DNA from: Candidatus Zixiibacteriota bacterium
GTDB lineage: Bacteria; Zixibacteria; MSB-5A5; WJJR01; JAJRUJ01
Direction: 5' to 3'
DNA: 64,000 nucleotides
Assembly: GCA_024277855.1 (NCBI GenBank)
Contig: JAJRUJ010000087.1
Coordinates: 1 to 64,000 of the forward strand
Shown here: positions 16,887-26,015 of the stretch, in pieces
Layout: each line of letters begins with the position of its first letter
Position numbering within the stretch: the first letter of the stretch is position 1
Program-made: the position numbers and the translations under genes
The notes under the pieces: generated by a model
The model's database searches: none
What the model saw: only the letters and a program-made list of their open reading frames with translations
What the model was told of the DNA's origin: nothing

Positions 16887-16915
16887 AATGTAACACCACC
16901 GCCCGCCCGATTCAA
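16887..16915 (-). promoter_or_regulatory. Candidate sigma70-type promoter of the glycan/accA/mre operon
   Basis: On the minus strand TTGAAT (16915-16910) is followed after exactly 17 bp by TACATT (16892-16887), which would place transcription start about 40 bp before the ATG of the DPM-like gene. It lies in the only gap (238 bp) in this stretch of leftward genes. Otherwise 16837-17074 holds nothing I can name. The -10 is only a 4/6 match, so support is modest. Confidence 0.35.
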
Positions 16916-17074
16916 TCCGATATTCCCGGCCGGTTGTCCATAAACGTCACCAGAAAAAATAAAATGACGCTGGTTATCTTCTTCGTCAATGGCGGTTATT
17001 GTTGAGCTTTACCGGCAGCATTCATGATTTTGCTCTCACTTGGCCGACCTTGAAGTGTCAACGGCCATCGCCGG

Positions 17075-18304
17075 TTAGATCCCATAGAGCTTGATGAATT
17101 CCCGGGCGATATTGGACGGATCGAATTGCAGGTTCGCCGACTCCCGGCCTGCGTGGGCCAGACGTGCGCGCTCATCAAAGTCGACTATCAGGTATTCGAG
17201 AGCGTCGGCGATTGCCTGCGGTTGACCCGGTTCGACCAACAGGCCGGTGCGGCCGTCCTCGATAATATCGGGTATCCCCCCCGACCGTGTGCCGATTACC
17301 GCCCGCCCGCAGAGTTGTGCTTCCAGGATCGTCATGCCGAAGCCCTCATTCTCCGAACAGAGGATGACAATGTCCGCCTTGCGGTATTCTTCGGCGAGGT
17401 CTTTAGCCGGCATCGTTTCAACCAGGGTGATCTCATCGGCCAGCCCTTTAACAAATTTCCGGTCGTGGATCTCTTTTTTAAGCGGCCCCTCGCCGACAAA
17501 ACGGTATCTCACCGGTCGACCCCGTTTTTTCAGGATTTCCGCGGCGTCCATCAGATCAAACAGTCGTTTTTGCTCCGTAAAACGGGCAACCGACAATACG
17601 ATCGGGATATTGTTTTGTGGCTCCTCACCCGGCGTAAACGGCCCCCGATCAACGGGCATGGGGATGACCCCGACTTTTTGCGGCGGAATATTCAACCGAT
17701 CGCACAACTGCTCTTTCAGCCAGGTCGAGACCGTCGTGATTTCATGGGCCTGGCGATAAACCCGTCCGGCCAGGAACCGCGCGACCCATTGCCGGTTCAG
17801 CAGGCGAATATCCGTTCCGTGAGAGGTCAAAATGAATTTTGTACCGGCTTGCCGAACCGCCTTGCGCGCCGCCCAGCCGGCGGGCATCCACCAATGTGCG
17901 TGGACGACCCGGGGCGCCACCGCGGCAATCTCTGCGGCGGCGGCCCGCTTGAATGTTTGCATGAAATTCCAGGTTGCCCGCGCACTTACCGGGGACGAGC
18001 CGGACCAGCGATCCAGGTCGCCCCGATACGCGACGACCTCCTGCGCATCGTTTCCATAGCGAAACCGATGGACTTTGATTCCGTCGAGGACTTCCAGTTC
18101 CCTGGCCCCCGGATGGTGCGGCGCCAACACACTGACCCCGACACCGTACCCGGCCAACTCGCGCGCGAGACGCCAGATAAATCTTCCGGCAAAATCGGTC
18201 TCATTGCGGGGGAAATTATGGGTGATAAACAAGACGTCGGCCGCCGAATCAGGCCGCTCGGCCGGGGGGACGGGGGGGACGCTCTTGAGGGAATCGGCAG
18301 CCAT
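17075..18304 (-). CDS. Family 4 glycosyltransferase
   Basis: Retaining GT-B enzyme (409 aa). The N-terminal domain shows FITHNFPRNETDFAGRFIWRLA and HAHWWMPAGW; the C-terminal donor-binding domain has LSVARFTEQKRLFDLMDA and the E-x7-E motif in CSENEGFGMTILEAQLCG. The start ATG shares one base with the stop of the upstream GT2 gene (TGATG), so the two are coupled. A long antisense ORF (17126-18379) is a shadow of this gene. Acceptor and donor are unknown. Confidence 0.88.
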   Translation of the reverse strand: MAADSLKSVPPVPPAERPDSAADVLFITHNFPRNETDFAGRFIWRLARELAGYGVGVSVLAPHHPGARELEVLDGIKVHRFRYGNDAQEVVAYRGDLDRWSGSSPVSARATWNFMQTFKRAAAAEIAAVAPRVVHAHWWMPAGWAARKAVRQAGTKFILTSHGTDIRLLNRQWVARFLAGRVYRQAHEITTVSTWLKEQLCDRLNIPPQKVGVIPMPVDRGPFTPGEEPQNNIPIVLSVARFTEQKRLFDLMDAAEILKKRGRPVRYRFVGEGPLKKEIHDRKFVKGLADEITLVETMPAKDLAEEYRKADIVILCSENEGFGMTILEAQLCGRAVIGTRSGGIPDIIEDGRTGLLVEPGQPQAIADALEYLIVDFDERARLAHAGRESANLQFDPSNIAREFIKLYGI

Positions 18305-19314
18305 CAGGACCGGGGCTGGCCTCTCTCCGAGGACGTATCGTCATCGGCGCTCGGTTCATTCTCCGGCTCAAGGCGGTGAGCGAGAATGGCAATATCCTCG
18401 CGCAGACTGGTCAGCAACTCGCCCAAAAAACCCATAGCAAAAAAGAGCGTTCCGGATAATGCCAACAGCATGACCAGGGTCAACAATGGCCGGTATCCCT
18501 GGTCGAGCACAAAGCGAAGATATACCGCCACCAACCCGACGGTAAAGGCCAGGGCGAGCATAATCATGCCCAGCGAGCCGAAAAACAACAGTGGTTTTTT
18601 CATGAACGACAATTGGAACTTTACCGCCAGCAGATCGAACAATCCAATCGGAATTCGCGAAATACCGGAAAATTTTGATTCACCCGAATGTCGCGAATAC
18701 AGCTTTACTTTTACTTCGCCGATTTTATATCCGGCCTCGGCCGCCATCACCACCAGATAGCGATGCCAATCGCGACGGAAAGTCAGCCCCTCGACGATTT
18801 CCCGCCGGAATGCTTTGACCGAATTCAAATCATGAACGCCGACCGGGAACAGAATCCGCGAAAGAGTATTATACACAAACGAGACCATCCGCTTGATCCC
18901 GTACGATCCCTGTTTCCAGCCGGTAACCACGTCATACCCCTGGTCGAACTTGGCGATCATCTTCGGGATGTCCTCGGGCAGGTACTGCAAATCAGCGGGG
19001 TAGAAGACATAAATGTCACCCCGGGCGATGGAAAACCCGGTTTCCAATGCCGCCGTCAATCCCCGGTTACCGCGATGGTGCATCACGCGCCAGAAATCAA
19101 ACCGTTCGGCAAGTTTGCAGGCGATATCGTGGGTGGCGTCCGTGGAGCCGTCGTCGACTAAGATCACTTCGCCGGTGAAATCGGCCGAGGCGAACATTTC
19201 GTCGAATTTCTCGGCCAGCAATTCCAGGTTACCCTCTTCACAATAGGCCGGGACCACCACCGAAACATCGACCCGGCCGCCGTGGGGAACTGCTTTTCGC
19301 TCAATCGTATTCAT
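18304..19314 (-). CDS. Membrane-anchored GT2 (GtrB/ArnC-like polyprenyl-phosphate glycosyltransferase)
   Basis: GT-A domain (residues ~15-250: VSVVVPAYCEEGNLELL, ILVDDGSTDATHD, HRGNRGLTAALETGF, then YPADLQYLPEDIP as the DxD region), followed by two transmembrane helices (~255-280 and ~290-312) and a short cytoplasmic tail. This layout matches enzymes that load a sugar onto polyprenyl phosphate. Its start overlaps the stop of the ArnT-like gene by four bases, which fits a donor-synthase/GT-C-transferase pair. Confidence 0.87.
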   Translation of the reverse strand: MNTIERKAVPHGGRVDVSVVVPAYCEEGNLELLAEKFDEMFASADFTGEVILVDDGSTDATHDIACKLAERFDFWRVMHHRGNRGLTAALETGFSIARGDIYVFYPADLQYLPEDIPKMIAKFDQGYDVVTGWKQGSYGIKRMVSFVYNTLSRILFPVGVHDLNSVKAFRREIVEGLTFRRDWHRYLVVMAAEAGYKIGEVKVKLYSRHSGESKFSGISRIPIGLFDLLAVKFQLSFMKKPLLFFGSLGMIMLALAFTVGLVAVYLRFVLDQGYRPLLTLVMLLALSGTLFFAMGFLGELLTSLREDIAILAHRLEPENEPSADDDTSSERGQPRS

Positions 19315-21563
19315 CGTCCGATTATTGGCGCCAGTTGCGCCCGAATGGTCGGATCGTTGGGCACCAGCCGCAACAATTCGCCGGCGTGCTCTTGTGCTTT
19401 TCGCAGATACAGTCCGTCCTTGTTTTGTTCGTATAAAGTCATCTCACAATGGATCAGCCGACGCAGGGTCGTGTAATCCGACGGGTACTGCTCGATTGCT
19501 TTTTCAAAGTACAAACTTGCCGAGTCGAAGGTTGAATCGCGCATATAATACAACCCACGCAACCGCGCCACGTTATAGTTGTCCGGATATTTCGCGGCGA
19601 AGCGTGCGATATAGGTTTTCATTGAGTCTTCATCGCCAAAATCCAGGCTGCGCATCGCCTTTTCATAATCGGTCGGCTCGTACTTTTTGGCTGTCGAATT
19701 TGGCGTGTTCTCCGTGATGCGGAAGATGCCGACCGGCCGGTTGCCGATGTTGTATGACGTCACCCGGCGGCTGCGCCCGGCAACGTCCGGATAGTCGGTG
19801 AATGCTCGTCCCTTTTTGTTGTCGTCGACGACCGCCAGATGGGTAATCGGATATTTGTAAAACAGCGTATGGTCGACATTGGCGACGCCAAACATATACA
19901 CAATATTTTTTAACTCGTTTGCCAGACACAGGCCGGTGGCGTAGGAGCCGACCAACACCGCACCCGGCCCGAGGATTTCCCCCAGGTCTTCAGACGCTTC
20001 AACAATCGAGTGTCGCGTGTGATCCCACCAGCCGACGATCATCCGGCTCTGGAATATCCCGGCCCCGATCACGACCAGAATGACCAGTACTTCGGCCAGG
20101 CGGGTTGAACGGTTTATCTTCCGCCACCAACTGGAAATGTTGCGCCAGATACCGGGGAAGAGGAACCCACCGGCCAGTCCCGCCCCAATTCCCACAATTG
20201 CCGCGATACTATTCGCCGATCCCTGTCGCGCCGAAAGTCCCAATCCCGCCAGCAATTGGTAGACCGGGATCGCAAACAGGACCACGCCGAGGATCAGCGA
20301 CCAGAGTGTCGAGTATTTTCCTTCATGATCGCTCGACGACCGCCCACGCCGCACCAGGTCGGTCAGGATCAGGGCCGCCGCACCGGCCAGGGGTAACAAA
20401 AGCACCGTTTCATAACGCAGGGGACGGTAATTCCAGGGCATCAACGCCAGATAGGCGATCCAAAACCACAGTCCGACCAGCAGGTAGTCCGGCCTGATTC
20501 GTTTCAATTTCTCGCTGAACTTCCCGATGCGAGCCAGGGGTAAAAAGGCGACCGCCGCGCCGATAAAACCGAACACTGCCAGCAGCGGGAGCCGGGGGAA
20601 AAGCGCAGTATCCGACCCAAAAGAGAAGACCCGGTTAAAGAACCCCGAAACCGACGTCAACCCCTCCGGAGACCCATACAACCCGGTCGATTGTTCCGAA
20701 AGATACCGCCGCACTTCGGCCCCGGCGGGAAGATAGGCATACAACAGCCAAAAAATCGCGACAGCGGCAAAACCGGCCAGGACGTATCCTCCCGGTTTCA
20801 GCCATGCTTTCCTCACTTTGGTATCGTCCCGTTGCCAGGCCGCCAAAGTCGCCACTACCAGGAATACCGGCAAGGCGTGTAATGCAATCATCTTGCCGAA
20901 AAACGCCGCCACACCGACCGAGATTCCCGTGGCCAGCAACCAGCCGTCTCGCCCTTTCAGTCCCTTTGTGACCGGGCCGTCTCGCGGTATTCCGCGCGTC
21001 AGCAGATATACACCCAGCGCCAGCCAGAAATTCATCGGGTTTTCCAAAAACGGCAGTCGGCCATAGGAAAGGAAGATGTAGTTCGTCCCCAGAAAAAAGG
21101 CAGTCAACAGCCCGGCCAACCGGCCTTTCCAGCGACCGATGGCCAGTGAAAAGAAAAAAATCGCCCCGAACGAGAAGATGACTCCCACCAGGTTGCTTTG
21201 CCAGTAGCCGACACCAAAAACCGCAAAAACCACCCGGGCAACCACTCCGGTCGAGTTTTTCATGAACATGACCAGTCGCGGGTCGTCGAGCGGATTCCAG
21301 TCGTCGAAAATTTCAGCATTGCGGGCATACGAAGTGTATTGCGGGGGATCGGTCCAGACATCCTGACTCCAGAAAATGTCTGTTGGCGGATCGGCGGAAA
21401 GATGGTTAATCCGCAGAAATATAATCACTGCAAAGATGAGAACAGCCGCGATTATTCCAACCCAGCCCGGTAGTTGCAAGTCTTTCAGCGACCCTTTTTT
21501 TTTCTTTACGGGCTTTGTCGCACCCTGCGGCTTTACTGTGGTCTGTTTTTTCTTTTTGGCCAC
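19311..21563 (-). CDS. ArnT-like (GT39/PMT-type) membrane glycosyltransferase with TPR tail
   Basis: 750-residue GT-C protein. After a basic Lys-rich N-terminus there is a first helix (~33-50), then the luminal loop with SADPPTDIFWSQDVWTDPPQYTSYA, holding the family's essential acidic residues, and about eleven further helices to ~residue 510. The soluble C-terminus includes tetratricopeptide-like repeats from about residue 640 (NYNVARLRGLYYMRDSTFDSA...). Such enzymes move a sugar from polyprenyl phosphate onto lipid, glycan or protein outside the membrane. It is coupled to the GT2 gene downstream. The TPR tail is unusual for ArnT proper. Confidence 0.83.
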   Translation of the reverse strand: MAKKKKQTTVKPQGATKPVKKKKGSLKDLQLPGWVGIIAAVLIFAVIIFLRINHLSADPPTDIFWSQDVWTDPPQYTSYARNAEIFDDWNPLDDPRLVMFMKNSTGVVARVVFAVFGVGYWQSNLVGVIFSFGAIFFFSLAIGRWKGRLAGLLTAFFLGTNYIFLSYGRLPFLENPMNFWLALGVYLLTRGIPRDGPVTKGLKGRDGWLLATGISVGVAAFFGKMIALHALPVFLVVATLAAWQRDDTKVRKAWLKPGGYVLAGFAAVAIFWLLYAYLPAGAEVRRYLSEQSTGLYGSPEGLTSVSGFFNRVFSFGSDTALFPRLPLLAVFGFIGAAVAFLPLARIGKFSEKLKRIRPDYLLVGLWFWIAYLALMPWNYRPLRYETVLLLPLAGAAALILTDLVRRGRSSSDHEGKYSTLWSLILGVVLFAIPVYQLLAGLGLSARQGSANSIAAIVGIGAGLAGGFLFPGIWRNISSWWRKINRSTRLAEVLVILVVIGAGIFQSRMIVGWWDHTRHSIVEASEDLGEILGPGAVLVGSYATGLCLANELKNIVYMFGVANVDHTLFYKYPITHLAVVDDNKKGRAFTDYPDVAGRSRRVTSYNIGNRPVGIFRITENTPNSTAKKYEPTDYEKAMRSLDFGDEDSMKTYIARFAAKYPDNYNVARLRGLYYMRDSTFDSASLYFEKAIEQYPSDYTTLRRLIHCEMTLYEQNKDGLYLRKAQEHAGELLRLVPNDPTIRAQLAPIIGR

Positions 21564-21581
21564 CCGGCGGTTCCCCGTTAT

Positions 21582-22682
21582 TTAGTTGAAAAATCCCCGG
21601 ATACACTCACAGACTTCATCGATTTGCGCGTCGCTTAATTCTGCATACATCGGCAGTGAAAGAATCCGGTCGGCCCATTTTTCGGTCAGCGGATATGACC
21701 CCTCTCCCAAACCAAGATCGGCATACGCTTGCTGACGATGCACGGGCACCGGATAGTGAATCAAAGCGCCGATGCCTTGTTCACCCAGATGCTTCAGCAG
21801 TTCGTCGCGTTTCTCTGTACCGATAACAAACAAATGATACACCGATTGGCAATCGTCTTCTTCCGGCGGCAATTTTACCGGCAGATCGGCCAGCAAATCC
21901 CGATATCGTCGGGCATGAGCGCGTCGCGCGGCATTCCAGTCGTCGAGATGCCGCAATTTGACCGCGAGTACCGCACCCTGGATACCTTCCATGCGGTAAT
22001 TATATCCGACTTCACGATGGTAATATTTTTTGTCCGATCCATGATCGCGCAGACGGCGCATTCTTGCCGCCAGGTCGTCCGAATCGGTTACGACCGCGCC
22101 ACCCTCGCCATATGCTCCCAGATTTTTCCCGGGGTAGAAACTGAAACAACCAAGTTTTCCCAATGACCCCGTCTTCCTGCCTTTGTACCTGGCCCCATGC
22201 GCCTGCGCCGCATCCTCGAGAACCGGTATCCCGGCTTCAGCGGCGATAGAGTTGATTTTGTCCATTTCTGCCGGACGGCCGTACAGGTGTACCGGAACAA
22301 TCAACTTGGTCTTTGGCGTGATCGCCGCTTTGAGTTTTGCCGGATCGAGTGTATCGGTCGCCTCGTTCAGATCTACAAAGACCGGCGTCGCGCCTTGATA
22401 GGAGATCGGCTCGCAGGTGGCGATAAATGTATTTGCCGCCGTGATTACCTCATCGCCGGGGGCGATTCCGAGGGCCAGCATCGCCAGATGGAGGGCAGAG
22501 GTACCGGAGTTGACCGCGATACAATGCTTAGTCTCACAGTAGGCCGCAAAGTCCTGTTCAAAAGCGAGCACATATTTTCCCAGGGCGAAGGCGCAGTCAC
22601 CCACCACCGAAGCGATGGCCTCATCTATTTCGGGCTTGATTGACCGATATTGCGCTTTCAGATCAAGAAACGGAACACCCAT
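21582..22682 (-). CDS. DegT/DnrJ/EryC1/StrS aminotransferase
   Basis: PLP-dependent sugar aminotransferase making an amino sugar from a nucleotide 4- or 3-keto sugar. The PLP lysine is Lys186 in FYPGKNLGAYGEGG, and the cofactor contacts SGTSALHLAMLALG and EDAAQAHGARYKG are present. I chose ATG 22682 (MGVPFLDLKAQ, the usual family start) because AAGGGG lies about nine bases upstream; the longer track start would put that SD inside the gene. It heads the leftward glycan cluster, so its amino sugar probably enters the same polysaccharide. Confidence 0.92.
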   Translation of the reverse strand: MGVPFLDLKAQYRSIKPEIDEAIASVVGDCAFALGKYVLAFEQDFAAYCETKHCIAVNSGTSALHLAMLALGIAPGDEVITAANTFIATCEPISYQGATPVFVDLNEATDTLDPAKLKAAITPKTKLIVPVHLYGRPAEMDKINSIAAEAGIPVLEDAAQAHGARYKGRKTGSLGKLGCFSFYPGKNLGAYGEGGAVVTDSDDLAARMRRLRDHGSDKKYYHREVGYNYRMEGIQGAVLAVKLRHLDDWNAARRAHARRYRDLLADLPVKLPPEEDDCQSVYHLFVIGTEKRDELLKHLGEQGIGALIHYPVPVHRQQAYADLGLGEGSYPLTEKWADRILSLPMYAELSDAQIDEVCECIRGFFN

Positions 22683-22703
22683 CGAAAACCCCTTCATTTA
22701 TAA

Positions 22704-22720
22704 CGGGTTAAGATAACCCG
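22704..22720. promoter_or_regulatory. Perfect palindrome in the leader of the DegT gene
   Basis: CGGGTTA-AGA-TAACCCG is a perfect 7-bp inverted repeat with a 3-nt spacer, 22 bp upstream of the chosen DegT start. It could be an operator or an RNA hairpin in the 5' leader. No T-run follows on either strand, so it is not a good terminator. The rest of the 22683-22865 gap shows nothing identifiable. Confidence 0.4.
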
Positions 22721-22865
22721 CGCTGGCGCGATGTCAAGATGCTTCCAGATATCTTCTCGTTATTGTAGATATCGGGTCATAGACCAAGTTCATCAAGGAC
22801 TTATACACACAGACCGAATTAGGAGACGAGGGCTCCCTGCAATATTATCCCGATTCATCGTCAAC

Positions 22866-24587
22866 TTATCGCCGACTTTTCAGATGCTCGGCAAACTGCT
22901 CTTGGGATAGTGTATTGATGACATCCTCAGCACGCAGCCAGCCCTTGCGTGCCGCCCCGATCCCGAAGCGGAGATCATCCAGCCCCCGCAGGGAATGGGC
23001 ATCGGGATTGATCGCAATCCTGATCCCGCGCTCCTGCGCCGCTCGTAAATGCCGCCAGTCAAGGTCCAGCCGATGCGGTGAGGCATTCAATTCGATTGTG
23101 GTTCCTGACTCGGCGGCAGCGTCAAGAACCGCCTTCATGTCGAGTGGATACCCCTCGCGGGCCAGCAACAGTCGTCCGGTCGGATGACCGAGGATCGTCG
23201 TATGTGGATTCGTGATTGCCGCGGTTATCCGGCGCGTGGCTTCCTCCTCGGTCATGCTCAGCCGGGAGTGCACCGAGGCCACCACAAAATCGAATTTCTC
23301 CAATATCGTGTCCGGATAGTCGAGTTCCCCATCCCAGAGAATGTCCGATTCGATTCCCTTGAAAATAGTAAAATCGTCAAACTGTTCGTTTAATCTGTCT
23401 ATTTCTTCGTGTTGTTTGTCGATGTCCTCAATTTTCAAACCACCGGCATACGATGCAGAAACCGAATGATCGCAGATTCCTAAATATTCATATTTGTGCT
23501 CACGGCACCACTCGGTCAATTCGGCAAGGGTATTGGTTCCATCGGAATACACGCTGTGCACGTGCAGGATTCCGCGCAAATCCCCCAGGGTGATTAACTG
23601 CGGCAGTGACCCCTTCTCGGCGGCCTCGATTTCACCCCGATCTTCACGCAATTCCGGCTCGATAAACGGCAGGTCCAGCTTCGCGAAAATCGCTGCTTCA
23701 TCTTTGGTCTTCAGCACCGTGTCACCTTTGAACAAGCCGTATTCGCTCAATTTCAACCCGGCCTTGATCGCCCGTTGGCGCATGGCGATGTTATGTTCTT
23801 TCGAGCCGGTAAAATGAAGCAGAGTAGAGGGAAACTGGTCATCAGCGACCAAACGCAGGTCGGCGGAAATCCCGGTCGTTAATCGTACAGTCGTCTTGGT
23901 TTCGCCCGAGCCAAGCGTTTCGGCGATATTCGGCAGTTCGCAAAACTCCTCGGTCACCGCCTGGCGCGCCGCCCGGGGACAGGACGCAACCAGGTCGATG
24001 TCTTTGACCGTCTCCCGTCGCCGACGAATACTCCCTGCGACGGCCGCCCGGGCGATTTTTGGGTGGTTTTCGAGAAAGGCCAGCAATTCGGCGGCGGCGG
24101 CCTCCGCCTGGTGGATCAGATGGCGGCCGGATTGCTGTCGGACAAAATTAATCCCGGATAAAATCTTGTTTTGCGTCGCCAGGCCAAAACCTTCCAGTTC
24201 CACCAGCCGGTTTTCCCTACAGGCATATTCGAGTTCACCGAGATCGCTGATTTTCAACTGGTCGTGCAATACCTTGATCTTCTTCGGCCCCAGTCCGGGG
24301 ATCCGAAAGAGTTCAAAAATCGTCTCGGGGAATTCCGCCCGCAGTTTGTCCAGCAGACTCGAGCGGCCGGTGGCGGCCATCTCCTCGATCTTTTTCGCCG
24401 TTCCGTCGCCGATTCCGTTGATTTTACGCAACCCGCCACTCGCGATTAAGTCGGCAACGGTTTCCTCAGCGGATACTAACGCCCGAGCGGCAGTATTGTG
24501 CGCACGTACCTTGAATGCGTTTTCACCCCGCAATTCCAAAAACAGAGCAATTTCTTCCAGCGCTTCAGCGATTTCTTTTTTATCCAT
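22866..24587 (-). CDS. polX: DNA polymerase X family protein with PHP domain (PolX)
   Basis: 573-residue repair polymerase. The N-terminal helix-hairpin-helix region has GLRKINGIGDGTAKKIEEM and FRIPGLGPKKIKVLHDQL. The nucleotidyltransferase core has AGSIRRRRETVKDIDLVAS, supplying the catalytic Asp pair, and DLRLV for the third. A C-terminal PHP phosphoesterase domain (~335-573) has HVHSVYSDG, CDHSVSASYAGG, SVHSRLSM, GHPTGRL and NPDAHS as metal ligands. In Bacillus and Thermus relatives the PHP domain gives 3'-5' exonuclease activity, so short-gap base-excision repair is likely. Monocistronic in appearance. Confidence 0.93.
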   Translation of the reverse strand: MDKKEIAEALEEIALFLELRGENAFKVRAHNTAARALVSAEETVADLIASGGLRKINGIGDGTAKKIEEMAATGRSSLLDKLRAEFPETIFELFRIPGLGPKKIKVLHDQLKISDLGELEYACRENRLVELEGFGLATQNKILSGINFVRQQSGRHLIHQAEAAAAELLAFLENHPKIARAAVAGSIRRRRETVKDIDLVASCPRAARQAVTEEFCELPNIAETLGSGETKTTVRLTTGISADLRLVADDQFPSTLLHFTGSKEHNIAMRQRAIKAGLKLSEYGLFKGDTVLKTKDEAAIFAKLDLPFIEPELREDRGEIEAAEKGSLPQLITLGDLRGILHVHSVYSDGTNTLAELTEWCREHKYEYLGICDHSVSASYAGGLKIEDIDKQHEEIDRLNEQFDDFTIFKGIESDILWDGELDYPDTILEKFDFVVASVHSRLSMTEEEATRRITAAITNPHTTILGHPTGRLLLAREGYPLDMKAVLDAAAESGTTIELNASPHRLDLDWRHLRAAQERGIRIAINPDAHSLRGLDDLRFGIGAARKGWLRAEDVINTLSQEQFAEHLKSRR

Positions 24588-24726
24588 TGTTTTTGATCGC
24601 GTGTTGTCTTCACGTTTGGTATATGATCCGGTCGATTACAAATACCCAATCCCGGCCTTCAAGGCAACTCCATTCAGCCCGCACCCGGCAGGTATCTGGG
24701 TGAAACGAGGTGAACAAATAAGTAAT

Positions 24727-24755
24727 TTGACAGTATAATAATCTGTCGGTACATT
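24727..24755 (+). promoter_or_regulatory. Candidate promoter of alr
   Basis: TTGACA (24727-24732), 17 bp, then TACATT (24750-24755), about 60 bp before the chosen alr start. A consensus TATAAT also occurs at 24734-24739 but is too close to the TTGACA to pair with it. Which hexamer is used is unclear. Same spacing and -10 as the element at 16887. Confidence 0.35.
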
Positions 24756-24814
24756 GTGCTTGTATCGTGGGGGGCACCGCGCTACTATTTACCGCATTGT
24801 CCGGGAGTACAACG

Positions 24815-25981
24815 GTGAACGGTCCAAATGAAAAATTCTGGGTAGAGATTGATCTTGGCGCCCTCCGGTGTAATATCCGCGCAGTCCAATCATATATTGG
24901 CCCGAAACGGGATATCCTCTTTGTGGTGAAGTCCGACGCTTATGGGCATGGAGCATTGGAAGTCGTCCGTGCGGCGTTGGCCGAGGGGGTCGAATCCTTT
25001 GGTGTGGCGACTGTCGCCGAGGCCCTGGCGTTGCGCGAGGCGAAAATCAGCGAAACCATTATTTTGTTGCAGCCGCCGCTCCCGTATGAATTCGGTGATG
25101 TTCTCGCCGCCGGGTTACAGCCCTCGATTTCGGATTTTGCCACGGCTCAACGGTTGTCCGCACTCGCGCTTGGTTTGCCGGTCCACGTCCATCTTGAGTT
25201 AAATACCGGCATGAACCGCATGGGCTTCGACCCTGCCACCGCCATCGAGGAAATTCTCCGGATCGCGGCTTTGCCCGATATCAATATTGCCGGGATCTTC
25301 ACCCATTTTCGCCCGGTTGATTCCAATCCGGCGGATTTTGATAAACCAATTCGGCAGTATAATTCTGTACTTGCTGAGATTGCCGCGCGGGGTTTGCCTG
25401 TCCCGCAGCGTCATGCGGCGTCCTCATTTTCAGTCTTGCATTGTCCGGAGGCGTTTTTTGATTGTATCCGTCCCGGCCTGCTTTTGTATGGCGGCTTCAA
25501 TGGCCGTCTGTCCGCCGCTGGACTACAGACCAAAACGGTCATGTCCTGTCACTGCCGCGTCCTGTTTACCCGCCGGGTCAAAGCGGGCGAATGGCTCCAT
25601 TATGGCAATACTTACCAGGCCCTCCAGGACATGAAGGTTGCCATTATCGCCGCCGGTTACGGTGCGGGCTATCCGAAATCGTTGTCCAATGTTGGGGAGG
25701 TTCTCATCGACGGCCGTCGCGCGCCAATCTGCGGGGTTGTGGGAATGGATATGACGATTGTTGATGTCAGCGCAATTGGAGAGGTTGGTACCGGCGACCT
25801 CGTCACGCTGCTCGGCGCTGACGGCGATGACCAAATCACCGCCGTGGAATTGGCGGAGAAAAGCAACACTATCCCATATGAAATCCTTTGTCGGCTGGGT
25901 CGGAACCTGCCCCGGATTTACGCCTATCCGGAGATTCATCCCCGGCATGAAAAAGAAAACGTTGGCATCACGACAGCGTAG
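24815..25981 (+). CDS. alr: Alanine racemase
   Basis: PLP enzyme supplying D-alanine for peptidoglycan. The fold type III barrel carries the PLP lysine in FVVKSDAYGHGA; the C-terminal domain has AAGYGAGYPKSLSNVGEVLI and VVGMDMTIVDVS. Start: GTG 24815 is preferred to the track's GTG 24767 because GGGAG (24803-24807) sits seven bases upstream and the protein then begins close to the family's EKFWVEIDLGALRCNI. That gives 388 residues, a normal length. The stop converges on the DUF2723 gene with about 34 bp between. Confidence 0.94.
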   Translation: MNGPNEKFWVEIDLGALRCNIRAVQSYIGPKRDILFVVKSDAYGHGALEVVRAALAEGVESFGVATVAEALALREAKISETIILLQPPLPYEFGDVLAAGLQPSISDFATAQRLSALALGLPVHVHLELNTGMNRMGFDPATAIEEILRIAALPDINIAGIFTHFRPVDSNPADFDKPIRQYNSVLAEIAARGLPVPQRHAASSFSVLHCPEAFFDCIRPGLLLYGGFNGRLSAAGLQTKTVMSCHCRVLFTRRVKAGEWLHYGNTYQALQDMKVAIIAAGYGAGYPKSLSNVGEVLIDGRRAPICGVVGMDMTIVDVSAIGEVGTGDLVTLLGADGDDQITAVELAEKSNTIPYEILCRLGRNLPRIYAYPEIHPRHEKENVGITTA

Positions 25982-25991
25982 CCACCTCGTC

Positions 25992-26010
25992 AAGCGGTAT
26001 CGTGCCGCTT
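25992..26010. terminator. Weak hairpin between convergent alr and DUF2723 genes
   Basis: Inverted repeat AAGCGG-tatcgtg-CCGCTT in the short gap between the two convergent stop codons. The stem is only six pairs and neither strand has a proper T-run, so termination activity is uncertain. Confidence 0.3.
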
Positions 26011-26015
26011 CCTGA

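Noticed and set aside
17126-18379. 417-residue plus-strand ORF antisense to the GT4 gene
   Set aside because: It lies entirely opposite a clear GT4 gene, has no family motifs, and its composition is that of a reverse-complement shadow in GC-rich DNA.
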